NCBI GenBank assembly: GCA_029547605.1
Contig: JAKPPB010000050.1
Location: forward strand, 1 to 43,055
DNA: 43,055 nucleotides
Reading direction: 5' to 3'
From: Methanobacteriota archaeon
Lineage (GTDB): Archaea; Halobacteriota; Methanomicrobia; Methanomicrobiales; Methanospirillaceae
The notes under the pieces were generated by a model. The model saw only the letters and a program-made list of their open reading frames with translations. It was not told the origin of the DNA and ran no database searches. Positions 9,243 through 18,952 of the stretch are shown piece after piece. Positions within the stretch are counted from its first letter, which is position 1. Every line of letters starts with the position of its first letter. The translations under genes were made by a program, and so were the position numbers.

Positions 9243-9260
9243 CTACGAATGAAAACAAGG

Positions 9261-9812
9261 TTAATCGTGAGGGCTCAGGAGCTGCACAATCTTGTCCCCG
9301 ATTTCCTGAGCCCTCTTCAGGCCTCGTGCGTCTTGTGTAACCTCTCCCTCAAGGTAGCCCTTACCGCGCACCCACCCAAGATAGGAGAACTCATGGGAGT
9401 TGAGGAAGCCCTCGAGTGTTTCGATGGTCCTCGCGCCACCCTTGTTGGCGCAGACAGCCACCGCGACCGCTTTTCTCCCGGCAAGTTTCCTCCTGTGGTA
9501 GAGCGAGTAACTGCGGTCGATGAAGTTCTTCAGGTGTCCGCAGACATCGAAGTAATAAGTGGGGGACCCGATTACAAGGACTTCGCAGTCGAGGACCATC
9601 TCCATGATCTCCCCCCAGTCGTCGTTCTTGACAACACACCAGTCCTTCTCCTTGCACTTCTCGCAGCCGAGGCATGGCTTGATCTCCTTGCCGGCAAGCG
9701 AGATGAACTCTGTCTTAATGCCCGCACGCTCGCAGCGCTCCAGCACGGCCTTGACCAGCAGTGAGGTGTTGCCATCCTTGCGCATGCTCCCCGAAATACC
9801 CAGCACGCTCAT
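9261..9812 (-). CDS. Iron-sulfur flavoprotein (Isf family, NADPH-dependent FMN reductase fold)
   Basis: Flavodoxin-fold electron carrier or reductase of 183 residues with FMN and a 4Fe-4S cluster. The N-terminal GISGSMRKDGNTS loop binds the FMN phosphate. Cys47, Cys50, Cys53 and Cys59 form the compact CX2CX2CX5C motif characteristic of methanogen Isf proteins, which take electrons from ferredoxin and can reduce oxygen or peroxide. GSPTYYFDVCGHLKNFIDR is the flavin-side loop, and CANKGGARTIETLEGF the second flavin-binding segment. It is a single gene between convergent cofH and the GIY-YIG/MBL pair; a role in oxidative stress defence is an inference from the family. Confidence 0.9.
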   Translation of the reverse strand: MSVLGISGSMRKDGNTSLLVKAVLERCERAGIKTEFISLAGKEIKPCLGCEKCKEKDWCVVKNDDWGEIMEMVLDCEVLVIGSPTYYFDVCGHLKNFIDRSYSLYHRRKLAGRKAVAVAVCANKGGARTIETLEGFLNSHEFSYLGWVRGKGYLEGEVTQDARGLKRAQEIGDKIVQLLSPHD

Positions 9813-9830
9813 GGACTAACAGTTCACCTC

Positions 9831-10265
9831 TTACGTTTTGATTGTTTTGCTATGAGCAGAAAGGCCGAGTATTGATGCAGCCCTGTCGATATGCTCTCGC
9901 GGATGGCTCAAAAAGGAGAAGAGGTGTGAAGTGCAGTTGCAGTCGCTGCACCCGAACCCTGGGACCGGCCGCCCCTGTATCAGTGATGCAAGCCTGCACT
10001 CGAGCCGGTCCCCTGTCGGGATACAGTACACGCTCTCGAGAGTGAATGCGTCGGAAGCAAGAAGGTAATCAACATGCCACCGCGGCCTTTCGATACCCTC
10101 TCTTGCGCACCGGATATGCCGTGAAACCCTCGCAAGCCCGGCGGGACCGAGCGCGGAGCCGATGTAGACATGGAATCCTCCCGGGAACTTGATAAAACCA
10201 AGCGCACCCACCTTCTCTGTGCAGGCGCCGTTTTGAAAGACAAGGCAGTAGATGCCCCTATGCAT
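9831..10265 (-). CDS. DUF123 GIY-YIG family protein
   Basis: A 144-residue protein of the DUF123 branch of the GIY-YIG nuclease fold. The first strand GIYCLVF and the VYIGSALGP strand make the paired GIY/YIG elements, followed by GLARVSRHIR and the RPRWHVDYLL motif with a conserved His-Asp. The C-terminal GCSDCNCTSHLF segment has several cysteines. In some archaea this domain is fused to endonuclease III, suggesting a DNA-repair link, but activity is unproved. The start at 10265 overlaps the end of the MBL gene by 8 bases, so the two are translationally coupled. A longer open frame extends upstream to 10625 but merely lies across the MBL gene. Confidence 0.85.
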   Translation of the reverse strand: MHRGIYCLVFQNGACTEKVGALGFIKFPGGFHVYIGSALGPAGLARVSRHIRCAREGIERPRWHVDYLLASDAFTLESVYCIPTGDRLECRLASLIQGRPVPGFGCSDCNCTSHLFSFLSHPREHIDRAASILGLSAHSKTIKT

Positions 10266-10860
10266 ACGTGATATCCAGGAGTTTTTTCGCGGCGAGGATA
10301 TGCCGCCTCCCCCCCTGTTCCACTGGCGACCCGTGGCCGGGATAGAGCCCCTCAATCTCGAGCGATGAGAGGCGGTCAAGTGACCTTGCCAGGTCGTCCC
10401 TGCTCCCGCCAGGGAAATCGAAACGTCCGAATCCGCCATCGCAAAAGACAGTATCTCCTGAAAGAAGGGCCCGCTCTTCCTCGTGGAGAAGGCAGATGCT
10501 CCCCGGGGTGTGGCCGGGCGTGTGCAGGACCAGGAGGTCCCCGACCCTGTCTCCCTCCTCGAGGAGCCGGCCGGGGGGATGCCGGGGAGCGCTGGACCCA
10601 AAGTGCATCGAGAGGGATATGGCATCGCTTGAGAGGCCGGGAGCGTCGAGCCGGTGAATGTTTACCGGAGCGTTGCATATCCTTGCGATCTCACGCACAT
10701 ACGCGATGTGGTCGAAGTGGCAGTGGGTAAGCACGATCTCCCTGACCTGCTCCCTGTACCGCTCAATTGAAGTGGGGAGGACTCCTGCGTCCACGAGAAC
10801 TCCTCCCACGAGGTAGGAGTTGCCCAGAAATCCCCCACCTGGTATCCACCGGACTGGCAT
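10258..10860 (-). CDS. Metallo-beta-lactamase fold hydrolase (glyoxalase II-like)
   Basis: A 200-residue single-domain MBL hydrolase. The zinc ligands are in THCHFDH (about residues 85-91), HTPGHTPGS (about 135-143), SGDTVF (about 158-163) and PGHGSP near 182. The pattern fits glyoxalase II and related thioester or phosphodiester hydrolases; the substrate is not identifiable. It heads a two-gene unit with the GIY-YIG gene and is divergent from thiC with only about 30 bases between starts. Confidence 0.88.
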   Translation of the reverse strand: MPVRWIPGGGFLGNSYLVGGVLVDAGVLPTSIERYREQVREIVLTHCHFDHIAYVREIARICNAPVNIHRLDAPGLSSDAISLSMHFGSSAPRHPPGRLLEEGDRVGDLLVLHTPGHTPGSICLLHEEERALLSGDTVFCDGGFGRFDFPGGSRDDLARSLDRLSSLEIEGLYPGHGSPVEQGGRRHILAAKKLLDITYA

Positions 10861-10889
10861 GGTAGAATAATTTAGGTTTGCAGACCAAA

Positions 10890-12176
10890 ATGTCTGTCAT
10901 GCCTAGCATCATCCGTGAATGCCTTACCGGGCTCCCACCCCACGTGGAGGCGGTGGCCAGGATGGAGGGAATCAAGCCCCGGACGGCAGCCCGATCCGTT
11001 GCGAGGGGAAGGCTGGTAATCCCTGCCAACCCGAGAAGGAGTCACCAGCCGTGCGGCATCGGGGAGGGATGCAGGGTGAAAGTCAACGTGAACGTCGGCA
11101 CCTCTGCACAGCGATGCGACCTGGCGCTGGAGGAGGCCAAGGCCAGGGCTGCCCTTCAGAACGGAGCCGACACTCTGATGGATCTCTCAACGGGAGGGGA
11201 CCTTCCGGCCGTGCGGCGGATGGTCCTCTCGATGGACGCGCCGGTCGGGACCGTCCCGGTCTACGAGGCGGTCCGCAGGGCAGGGAGCGCGGCTGATGTT
11301 GATGCCGATCTCCTCTTCTCCGTGATTAGGGATCACTGCCGTGCCGGAGTAGACTTCCTCACCCTCCACTGCGGAGTGAACCATGACGCGCTCGCAGCGC
11401 TTCACGCCGATCCCCGGGTGATGCCGGTGGTCTCGCGGGGAGGCGCGTTCCACGTGGCAATGATGGTCCAGCGCGGGGAGGAGAACCCACTTTACGCAGA
11501 GTATGACTATCTCCTGGAGATCCTTTCCGAATACGACGTCGTGGCGAGCCTGGGGGACGGCATGCGCCCCGGCTGCATACAGGACGCTGACAGGCACGCG
11601 AAGACGGTTGAGTACCTGACCCTTGGCCGGCTGGCGGGCAGGGCGCTGGACGCAGGAGTCCAGCGGATGATCGAGGGGCCGGGACATATCCCCCTGGGTC
11701 AGGTGGGGTACAATGTCCAGGTAATCAAGGAACTCTCGAATGACGCCCCGCTCTATCTCCTCGGCCCCCTTGTCACCGACATCGCACCAGGCTACGATCA
11801 CCTGGTCTCTGCGATTGGTGGCGCGGTCGCCGCGATGCACGGCGCCGACTTCCTCTGCATGGTCTCCCCGAGCGAGCACCTGGCCCTCCCGGATGTAAAC
11901 GACGTCGTGGAGGGGACCCGGACGGCAAAGATCGCCGCGCACATCGGGGACATATCGAGGACGAGGGAGGGCTTCAGGCACCCGCGGGAATTCCAGATGG
12001 CGCATGCCCGCCGGGACCTCGACTGGGAGACCCAGTTCTCACTGGCGCTCTTTGGCGAACATGCGAGGATTATCCACACGAGGGATGGCGACATTGATAC
12101 GTGCTCCATGTGCGGGGACCTCTGCGCGGTAAAGATGGTGCGTGAGGTATTTGAGAAAGAGAAGAAGAGAGATTAA
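10890..12176 (+). CDS. thiC: Phosphomethylpyrimidine synthase ThiC
   Basis: Radical SAM enzyme that rearranges aminoimidazole ribotide into hydroxymethylpyrimidine phosphate, the pyrimidine half of thiamine. The 428-residue protein shows CGIGEGCRVKVNVNVGTS near the N-terminus, TLMDLSTGGD, FLTLHCGVNH, EGPGHIPLGQV and LGPLVTDIAPGYDH, and ends with the ThiC cluster motif CSMCGDLC (CX2CX4C). The ATG at 10890 was preferred; TTG at 10878 and ATG at 10899 are in frame and also possible, as no ribosome site is visible. Archaeal ThiC lacks the long N-terminal domain of bacterial enzymes, as here. No other thiamine gene is adjacent and the 29-base divergent gap cannot hold a TPP riboswitch. Confidence 0.95.
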   Translation: MSVMPSIIRECLTGLPPHVEAVARMEGIKPRTAARSVARGRLVIPANPRRSHQPCGIGEGCRVKVNVNVGTSAQRCDLALEEAKARAALQNGADTLMDLSTGGDLPAVRRMVLSMDAPVGTVPVYEAVRRAGSAADVDADLLFSVIRDHCRAGVDFLTLHCGVNHDALAALHADPRVMPVVSRGGAFHVAMMVQRGEENPLYAEYDYLLEILSEYDVVASLGDGMRPGCIQDADRHAKTVEYLTLGRLAGRALDAGVQRMIEGPGHIPLGQVGYNVQVIKELSNDAPLYLLGPLVTDIAPGYDHLVSAIGGAVAAMHGADFLCMVSPSEHLALPDVNDVVEGTRTAKIAAHIGDISRTREGFRHPREFQMAHARRDLDWETQFSLALFGEHARIIHTRDGDIDTCSMCGDLCAVKMVREVFEKEKKRD

Positions 12177-12211
12177 GCGCCAAAACTCCCCTTTGTTATC
12201 GATCCGGGCCG

Positions 12212-12559
12212 TTATCTGCTTGTTTTCCTGGGACGAACCGGGGGACGGGATTTCCGTACACTCCTTTGCCGTAGTTCAGCTTCCATCTTGTGCAACACAG
12301 CCTGCGCTTCTTCTTCGCTCATGCCAGGATCCCGGTAGCGGGTGAAACGCTCGCATATCAATTCGGGACACTCCCCACAATGGGGCAGCATTCGATCATT
12401 CACACAGCAATCGTATACCGGGCACACCTCGATGCCTTCCACAGAGTCCTGAATGTTTTTCTGGGGGATTATTCCTGTGCAACCATTGGAATCGTTCCGG
12501 CGACAATCACGATTATTACTGGCGGAATCACGCGTCGTCTGCCTCCTGGTGCTGGTCAC
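12212..12559 (-). pseudogene. DUF3795-like remnant, N-terminus missing
   Basis: The C-terminal two thirds of this 115-codon frame match the pattern of DUF3795 cysteine-rich proteins: NGCTG, then CPVYDCCVNDRMLPHCGECPELICERF and RDPGMSEEEA. The usual first half, with its CGLxCxxCPAY motif, is absent; in its place are about 25 residues of low-quality sequence rich in arginine and asparagine. No matching sequence was found just upstream in other frames. I read it as a 5'-truncated remnant, although a short functional variant cannot be ruled out. DUF3795 proteins are common in methanogens and probably bind metal. Confidence 0.6.
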
Positions 12560-12685
12560 GAGTGCGGGATATGGTGGTAAGTGGATAAGAACTATTGCGT
12601 ATACGATGTGAAAGAGAGGGATTCGCTATTTACAATAGTGTCCTTTCCGAAGCGAAGGGACGCAGTCCACCTCTCCAGGATAGTA

Positions 12686-14107
12686 TTATTTCGGGGTGCG
12701 TGTCCTGCCGCGGGAGAAAGAGGCCCAGATGCCAATGAGGCCAAGGACAAAGAAGACCGAGAATGCGAGGTTCACACTCTCCTGGAGCTGCGGGTAAACC
12801 TCCGGCGAGATCTGAACATTTCCGATCACAAGGGAGAAGACCATCATTGCAATTGCAAGGCTGACCATCTGGCCAATTGCCCGCATTGTCGAGACCATTC
12901 CTGAAGCGATACCCAGGTGGCGGACGCTCACCGAGCTCATGATTGCGTTGGTGTTCGGGGAGGAAAAGAGTCCGTACCCGAGGCCAAGAATGACGAGGCC
13001 TCCGACAATCACGAGGACCGGGGTATCCGGGGAGAGGAGTGCCAGGATACCGAGACCAGCGGTAGAGAGACCCATTCCTACCGTTGCGAGGATCCGGGGG
13101 TCGATCGAGTCCGAGAGGTGACCTGCCGCCGGGGATACGAGAGTCTGGACCACCGGTTGAGCCACAAGGACGATCCCCGCAGTCTGGGGGTCCATGCCCC
13201 GGATGAACTGGAGGTAGAGCGAGAGGAGAAAGCCGACCGCGAAGACCACGGCATAGTTGATAAGGGCAGCGAGGTTCGAGTACAGGAAGATGGGATTCTT
13301 CGAGAAGAGGGAAGGGTCGAGGACCGGGTGCGATGATCGACGTTCCCACCACCAGAAGACAGAGAGAAGAAGGAGTCCTGCAGCCATCCAGAGGAGGCCA
13401 GAGAGGGAAGGCAGAAGCGTGAGCCCGTAGATGCACCCGATCAGCATCAGCCCATACAGGACAGACCCGGGGAAGTCGAACGCCCGCTCTTCGGATTCCG
13501 CCCACTCCCCCGGAACATGGAGGAGGGTAAGGGTGATGACGGCGAGACCGAGCGGGACGTTCACCAGGAAGATGCTCGGCCACCCGGCATGCTGCGTCAG
13601 GATTCCGCCAAGGAACGGTCCGAGCGAGAGCCCCGCGTAGACTGTGGCAGTCACGATACCTATCGCACGCCCGCGCTCACCAGGTGAGAAGACTGCCGTG
13701 ATGATGGCGATCGAGGTAGAGAAGACCATTGCCCCACCGAGGCCCTGGACGATGCGGGCGGCGATGAGGGCATACCCAGCCCAGGAGACCGCTGCAAAGA
13801 GAGATCCCGCCACGAAAAGCAGGTTTCCTGCAAGGAAGACCCTTTTCCTCCCGTAAATATCGGCGATTTTCCCGAACGGGACGATACAGACAGCTGCCGT
13901 GAGCATGTATACCGAGGTGACCCACCCGAGGGTGATGGCGTCAAGCCCGAACGCGCCCGATATTGCGGGGAGCGCCACGTTCAGGGATGAGACAGTATAA
14001 GGGACAAGGAACGAGGCGAGGGAGGAAACTATCAAGAGTATCCTCTTCTCTTCGGATCCTGCCATCAGAAGAGAAGTTGCGTTCGGAGGAGATGAGGATA
14101 GTGGCAT
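12686..14107 (-). CDS. MFS drug efflux transporter, DHA2 (EmrB/QacA) family
   Basis: Proton-driven efflux pump of 473 residues with about 14 predicted membrane helices. Motif A is in GKIADIYGRKRVF (about residue 75-90) and the antiporter motif C in GLSLGPFLGGILTQHAGW (about 155-172). The substrate is unknown; relatives export dyes, antibiotics or fatty acids. Two starts are possible, ATG 14107 and ATG 14065 (MAGSEEKRILL), neither with a ribosome site; the second gives a shorter cytoplasmic lead to helix 1. It lies downstream of purE on the same strand and may be co-transcribed with it. Confidence 0.92.
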   Translation of the reverse strand: MPLSSSPPNATSLLMAGSEEKRILLIVSSLASFLVPYTVSSLNVALPAISGAFGLDAITLGWVTSVYMLTAAVCIVPFGKIADIYGRKRVFLAGNLLFVAGSLFAAVSWAGYALIAARIVQGLGGAMVFSTSIAIITAVFSPGERGRAIGIVTATVYAGLSLGPFLGGILTQHAGWPSIFLVNVPLGLAVITLTLLHVPGEWAESEERAFDFPGSVLYGLMLIGCIYGLTLLPSLSGLLWMAAGLLLLSVFWWWERRSSHPVLDPSLFSKNPIFLYSNLAALINYAVVFAVGFLLSLYLQFIRGMDPQTAGIVLVAQPVVQTLVSPAAGHLSDSIDPRILATVGMGLSTAGLGILALLSPDTPVLVIVGGLVILGLGYGLFSSPNTNAIMSSVSVRHLGIASGMVSTMRAIGQMVSLAIAMMVFSLVIGNVQISPEVYPQLQESVNLAFSVFFVLGLIGIWASFSRGRTRTPK

Positions 14108-14177
14108 CGGGGGACCGATCGGGGTCGGAGACCGTTTCCGCGCAGGAATGCGGAATACCTGGAAAAAGGGAGTGTTC

Positions 14178-14579
14178 TTAATGGAGATGGAGGATTCTTA
14201 CCGCAAGCAGGGCTGCATTCTCTCCGTTGTCAACGCCGACGCAGGCAACAGGCACACCCTTTGGCATCTGCACGATGGAGAGGATTGCATCCAGCCCCCC
14301 CATCACTTTCCCGCTCACCGGAACACCGATGACCGGTCTTTCTGTCTTCGATGCGATCACACCCGGCAGAGCTGCGGAGAGACCCGCAATGGCGATATAG
14401 ACTTTACAGTCACTTGCCCTGATGTATTCGTCCAGCCTGTCGGGCTCGCGGTGGGCGGATATCACCCTCGCGTCATAGGTGAGACCGTGTGCGTCGAGGA
14501 CTGCCGCGGCCTTCTCCACAATGGCCGCATCTGAGGCCGATCCGCTGAGAATCGCTACGTCGACCATTGGATTCGCCAT
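14178..14579 (-). CDS. purE: AIR carboxylase-family protein PurE (N5-CAIR mutase)
   Basis: Purine synthesis enzyme converting AIR or N5-CAIR to CAIR. The 133-residue protein has the PurE core: [15 protein letters not shown] at the N-terminus, [11 protein letters not shown] for the ribotide phosphate and carboxylate, [25 protein letters not shown] and the [13 protein letters not shown] loop. Whether it works as class I mutase or class II carboxylase cannot be told from sequence alone. The ATG at 14579 lies about 24 bases after a TATA box shared with the divergent aminotransferase gene, so the transcript may be leaderless; ATG 14567 is an alternative. No purK is nearby. Confidence 0.92.
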   Translation of the reverse strand: MANPMVDVAILSGSASDAAIVEKAAAVLDAHGLTYDARVISAHREPDRLDEYIRASDCKVYIAIAGLSAALPGVIASKTERPVIGVPVSGKVMGGLDAILSIVQMPKGVPVACVGVDNGENAALLAVRILHLH

Positions 14580-14598
14580 CCACACTTATATGCCCGGG

Positions 14599-14608
14599 TT
14601 ATAAAAAT
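14599..14608. promoter_or_regulatory. Shared bidirectional TATA element (purE / aminotransferase-ribCH operon)
   Basis: The only strong AT-rich element in the 46-base divergent gap reads TTATAAAAAT on the plus strand and ATTTTTATAA on the minus strand. It lies about 22 bases before the plus-strand ATG (14626) and about 24 bases before the purE ATG, the distance expected for two leaderless transcripts from one TATA element. A CCCGGG palindrome (14593-14598) adjoins it. Confidence 0.45.
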
Positions 14609-14625
14609 ACTATGGGCTGGTAAGA

Positions 14626-16211
<1,586 letters not shown>

Positions 16212-16269
16212 ACCGCCTCAGGATACGGTTATGAGCCTATAGGAAGGAGAAAGATTACAGGAGGACATG

Positions 16270-16677
16270 ATGGCAATCAAGCTTGGGTTCGTGGTCTCGG
16301 AGTTCAACCGGGACATCACTTACATGATGGAAGTGGAAGGACGGGAGCACGCTGCATTTCTCGGCGCAGAAGTCACGGAATGCACGTATGTGCCCGGGGC
16401 ATACGACATGCCCCTTGCAATAAAAAGGATGCTGAAGAGAGGAAAGGTTGATGCAGTGGTCACCATCGGGTGCGTCATCGAAGGCGCCACTCAGCACGAT
16501 GAGATCGTGGTACAGCACGCGGCGCGGAAGATAATCGACCTCTCGCTTGAGTTCGACAAGCCCGTGAGCCTCGGTATCTCGGGTCCCGGCATGACGAGGC
16601 TCGAGGCCAACGAGCGGATTGATTATGCCCGCCGTGCAGTCGAGTCGGCAGTCAAGATGGTCCAGCGATCCCAATGA
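16270..16677 (+). CDS. ribH: 6,7-dimethyl-8-ribityllumazine synthase
   Basis: Condenses 5-amino-6-ribitylaminouracil with dihydroxybutanone phosphate to form lumazine. The 135-residue protein has GFVVSEFNRDIT (substrate aromatic stacking), VPGAYDMPLAIKRML, TIGCVIEGATQHDEIV with the catalytic histidine, and KPVSLGISGPGMT. Two adjacent ATG codons occur at 16267 and 16270; the second is preferred because AGGAGG at 16259-16264 is better spaced for it. The stop overlaps the next gene by four bases. Its uracil substrate is also used by CofH, so this operon and the cofH genes share a precursor. Confidence 0.95.
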   Translation: MAIKLGFVVSEFNRDITYMMEVEGREHAAFLGAEVTECTYVPGAYDMPLAIKRMLKRGKVDAVVTIGCVIEGATQHDEIVVQHAARKIIDLSLEFDKPVSLGISGPGMTRLEANERIDYARRAVESAVKMVQRSQ

Positions 16678-17807
16678 GGGAGCTCTCCCGCAAGGTCGCC
16701 GGTATCGCGACCTCAGCCACCATCGAGATCTCGAACCGTGCGAGGCAGATGGAGAAGCAGGGGATACCTGTGATCAGCCTCTCCATCGGCGAACCTGATT
16801 TTGACACCCCCCAGCACATCAAGGACGCCTGCATCGAGGCGCTCAACGCCGGGCAGACCCATTATGCACCGAGCAACGGGATCCCGGAACTCCTGAACGC
16901 CGTCTCTCAAAAGACCAACCGGGAGAACGGCTTTTCCTGCACGCCCGACCAGGTGCTGGTCACCTGTGGCGCCAAGGATGCCATCTACGATGCCATGGAA
17001 GCGGTCCTCAATCCTGGCGACGAGGTGATCATCCTTGACCCGGCATGGGTCTCATACGAACCCTGTGTCCAGGTTGCAGGCGGAAAGCCCGTCCACCACC
17101 CCCTTGATACCAGGACTTTCCAGGTAAAGGATACCATCCTTGACCGCATCACTCCCCGCACCAAGATGGTGGTGGTCAACTCCCCCTCGAATCCATCCGG
17201 TGCAATTCTTGACGATGCATCGATGAAGCTCATCTCCGACATGTGCGTGGACTATGATCTCTTCGCGCTTTCTGACGAGATCTATGAGAAGCTTGTCTAT
17301 GGGAAGACCCCCAGGTCACTTGCGTCGATTGGGGACATGGCCGAACGGACGATCACAGTAAACGGTTTCTCTAAGGCGTATGCCATGACGGGATGGCGAC
17401 TCGGCTACGCGATCGCTCCCCTCCCCGTTATCCGCCTGATGTCGAAGATCCAGCAGCACTCCATCAGCCACCCGACCACCTTTGCCATGTACGGCGGGGT
17501 GGCTGCGCTCTCCTGCGATCAGTCCTGCGTTGAGGTGATGCGAAAAGAGTTCAACCGGAGGAGGGACTACCTCGTTCAGGAGCTCCTCCTTATGGGGTTC
17601 GATATCGCCCCGGCCGACGGAGCATTTTATGCCTACGTGAAGGTGGAAGGGGATGACATGGAGATAGCCCGCCGCTGGCTCGAGGAGGCGCACGTTGCAG
17701 TCACACCCGGATCAGCGTTCCATACCCCGGGTTGGGAGCGCATCTCCTACGCCACCTCTATGGAAAACCTGCGTGAAGCGGTCCTTCGCATCCGGCGTTT
17801 TCGGTGA
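16674..17807 (+). CDS. Class I pyridoxal-phosphate aminotransferase (aspartate aminotransferase-like)
   Basis: Fold-type I aminotransferase of 377 residues. It shows SLSIGEPDFDTPQHI at the substrate arm, HYAPSNGIPEL, NSPSNPSGAI for the PLP ring, SDEIYEKLVY with the PLP-binding Asp and Tyr, and Lys234 in NGFSKAYAMTGWRLGY. The subgroup includes archaeal aspartate and broad-range aromatic aminotransferases; specificity cannot be assigned. It overlaps ribH by four bases (ATGA), so it is translated with the riboflavin genes although no riboflavin step needs it. A pyrimidine-rich tract after the stop (about 17811-17830) may end the operon. Confidence 0.92.
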   Translation: MRELSRKVAGIATSATIEISNRARQMEKQGIPVISLSIGEPDFDTPQHIKDACIEALNAGQTHYAPSNGIPELLNAVSQKTNRENGFSCTPDQVLVTCGAKDAIYDAMEAVLNPGDEVIILDPAWVSYEPCVQVAGGKPVHHPLDTRTFQVKDTILDRITPRTKMVVVNSPSNPSGAILDDASMKLISDMCVDYDLFALSDEIYEKLVYGKTPRSLASIGDMAERTITVNGFSKAYAMTGWRLGYAIAPLPVIRLMSKIQQHSISHPTTFAMYGGVAALSCDQSCVEVMRKEFNRRRDYLVQELLLMGFDIAPADGAFYAYVKVEGDDMEIARRWLEEAHVAVTPGSAFHTPGWERISYATSMENLREAVLRIRRFR

Positions 17808-17961
17808 GAGCCTCTCTTCTCTTTTCTCATCGTGTCTCGCATGACCACGAAGATACTCTTTGACTGTTCCCGGAATCCTGGTCGTTCACAGAAAGCCGAA
17901 GGGATGTCCTCGAAGGGTTTTGGGTTAACCGCGATCTCCTCTGGGAAGGAATCGCTGAGTA

Positions 17962-17981
17962 GGAACAGGAAGAGCTGTTCC
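17962..17981 (+). promoter_or_regulatory. Hairpin with ribosome-site-like loop before the CMD-family gene
   Basis: A perfect 7-bp inverted repeat (GGAACAG 17962-17968, CTGTTCC 17975-17981) ends two bases before the ATG at 17984. Its six-base loop, GAAGAG, continues the purine-rich AGGAAGAG that could act as ribosome site. If translation starts at 17984 the site would be exposed in a loop; if it starts at 18002 or 18035 the hairpin is simply in the leader. Confidence 0.3.
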
Positions 17982-17983
17982 AC

Positions 17984-18343
17984 ATGGAAGGCCCAGGGGA
18001 AATGATAGTCAGGTCATGGGTCCAAAATCATTCCATGGACCAGAATCCAATGGAACTTTTCTTCGCTGAAGCACCCGGAGTGGCCCGCGCCTTTGATAAC
18101 CTCGTTGATGCCATCCGGAAGGAGGAATGGCTTGATAAAAAGACTGCACAACTCATCAATATCTCCATCCAGACAGCGAACCGCAACCCCCGCGGTGTCT
18201 ACTTCCATGCCGGCATGGCCAGGGATAACGGGGCCCGCCGCGAGGAGGTGGTAGGGGCGGTCGTGATGAACCTCCACCTTTCAGGACTTGCAGCGGTGCT
18301 TGAATGCCTTTCACCCGCTCTCAAGGGGTTTGAAGGAGAGTGA
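17984..18343 (+). CDS. Carboxymuconolactone decarboxylase-family protein lacking the CxxC motif
   Basis: AhpD-fold helical protein of up to 119 residues. The helix QLINISIQTANRNPRGVYFHAGMARDNGARREEVVGAVVMNLHLSG follows the CMD core pattern, but where AhpD-type enzymes have the redox CxxC before the conserved His, this protein has RNPR. Hydroperoxide or disulfide chemistry is therefore unlikely. The first 17 residues look unlike the family and MDQNPMELFF at 18035 may be the real start; ATG 18002 is another choice. It is followed after four bases by a cytosine deaminase, so the two are probably co-expressed. The role is unknown. Confidence 0.78.
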   Translation: MEGPGEMIVRSWVQNHSMDQNPMELFFAEAPGVARAFDNLVDAIRKEEWLDKKTAQLINISIQTANRNPRGVYFHAGMARDNGARREEVVGAVVMNLHLSGLAAVLECLSPALKGFEGE

Positions 18344-18347
18344 GTGG

Positions 18348-18830
18348 ATGGATAGAGATGGCGGGGAGATCCGGGGAGGAAGAATAGAAACCAGGCACCA
18401 CCAGTGGATGGACTGTGCGGTCGCTGAAGCGAGGACCGGTCTCTCTGAAGGGGGCATACCTATCGGGGCGGTCCTGGTTGAAAACGGCCGCATCCTCGGC
18501 CGCGGGCACCACCAGAGGGTGCAGAAAGGCAACCCAGTGCTCCACGCAGAGATCGACTGCCTTCAGGATGCCGGAAGGACAGGGAATTTCCGCAACAGTG
18601 TGCTGTACTCAACCCTGATGCCCTGTTATTTCTGTGCAGGGGCCAAAGTCAAGTGTGGCATTCCCATGGTGGTGGCAGGCGAATCAGAGAACTTTGCCGG
18701 GGCACGGGAATTCCTGGAGTCGAAAGGGGTCCGGGTGATCGACCTCCGCAGGGAGGACTGCATATCCATGATGAAGGAGTTCATCCCCCGACACCCGGCG
18801 CCCTGGAACGAAGATATCGTAGAACTCTGA
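18348..18830 (+). CDS. Cytosine deaminase, fungal Fcy1-like (CMP/dCMP deaminase fold)
   Basis: Zinc deaminase that likely turns cytosine into uracil for salvage. The 160-residue protein has the zinc ligands in LHAEID (His66, Glu68 as the proton shuttle) and PCYFC (Cys93, Cys96). The surrounding sequence follows yeast cytosine deaminase closely: GGIPIGAVLVENGRILGRGHH, a GxRLxxF-like region, VVAGESENFAGAREFLESKG and the PAPWNEDI tail, which matches the yeast C-terminal lid. Residue numbers and length are within a few of the yeast enzyme. The ATG at 18348 was chosen over 18288 because GGAG lies about 10 bases before it and the upstream part overlaps the CMD gene. Guanine or other nucleobases remain possible substrates. 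Confidence 0.86.
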   Translation: MDRDGGEIRGGRIETRHHQWMDCAVAEARTGLSEGGIPIGAVLVENGRILGRGHHQRVQKGNPVLHAEIDCLQDAGRTGNFRNSVLYSTLMPCYFCAGAKVKCGIPMVVAGESENFAGAREFLESKGVRVIDLRREDCISMMKEFIPRHPAPWNEDIVEL

Positions 18831-18952
18831 CTCACACAATGAAGGGAGCGTATTGAGATGTATCGAGGCGAACACTGTCAGGAGCAAAAAGCAGGGGAAT
18901 GGAGCAGGGGAGGAGTCCCGGAAAACGCGTCGCACAAGGGGGTATACGCTGA

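Noticed and set aside
9831-10625. A 264-codon frame covering the GIY-YIG gene and beyond
   Set aside because: Only the part after ATG 10265 matches DUF123; the rest overlays the MBL hydrolase gene in another frame.
10861-10889. TPP riboswitch before thiC
   Set aside because: The gap between divergent starts is only 29 bases, too short for the aptamer.
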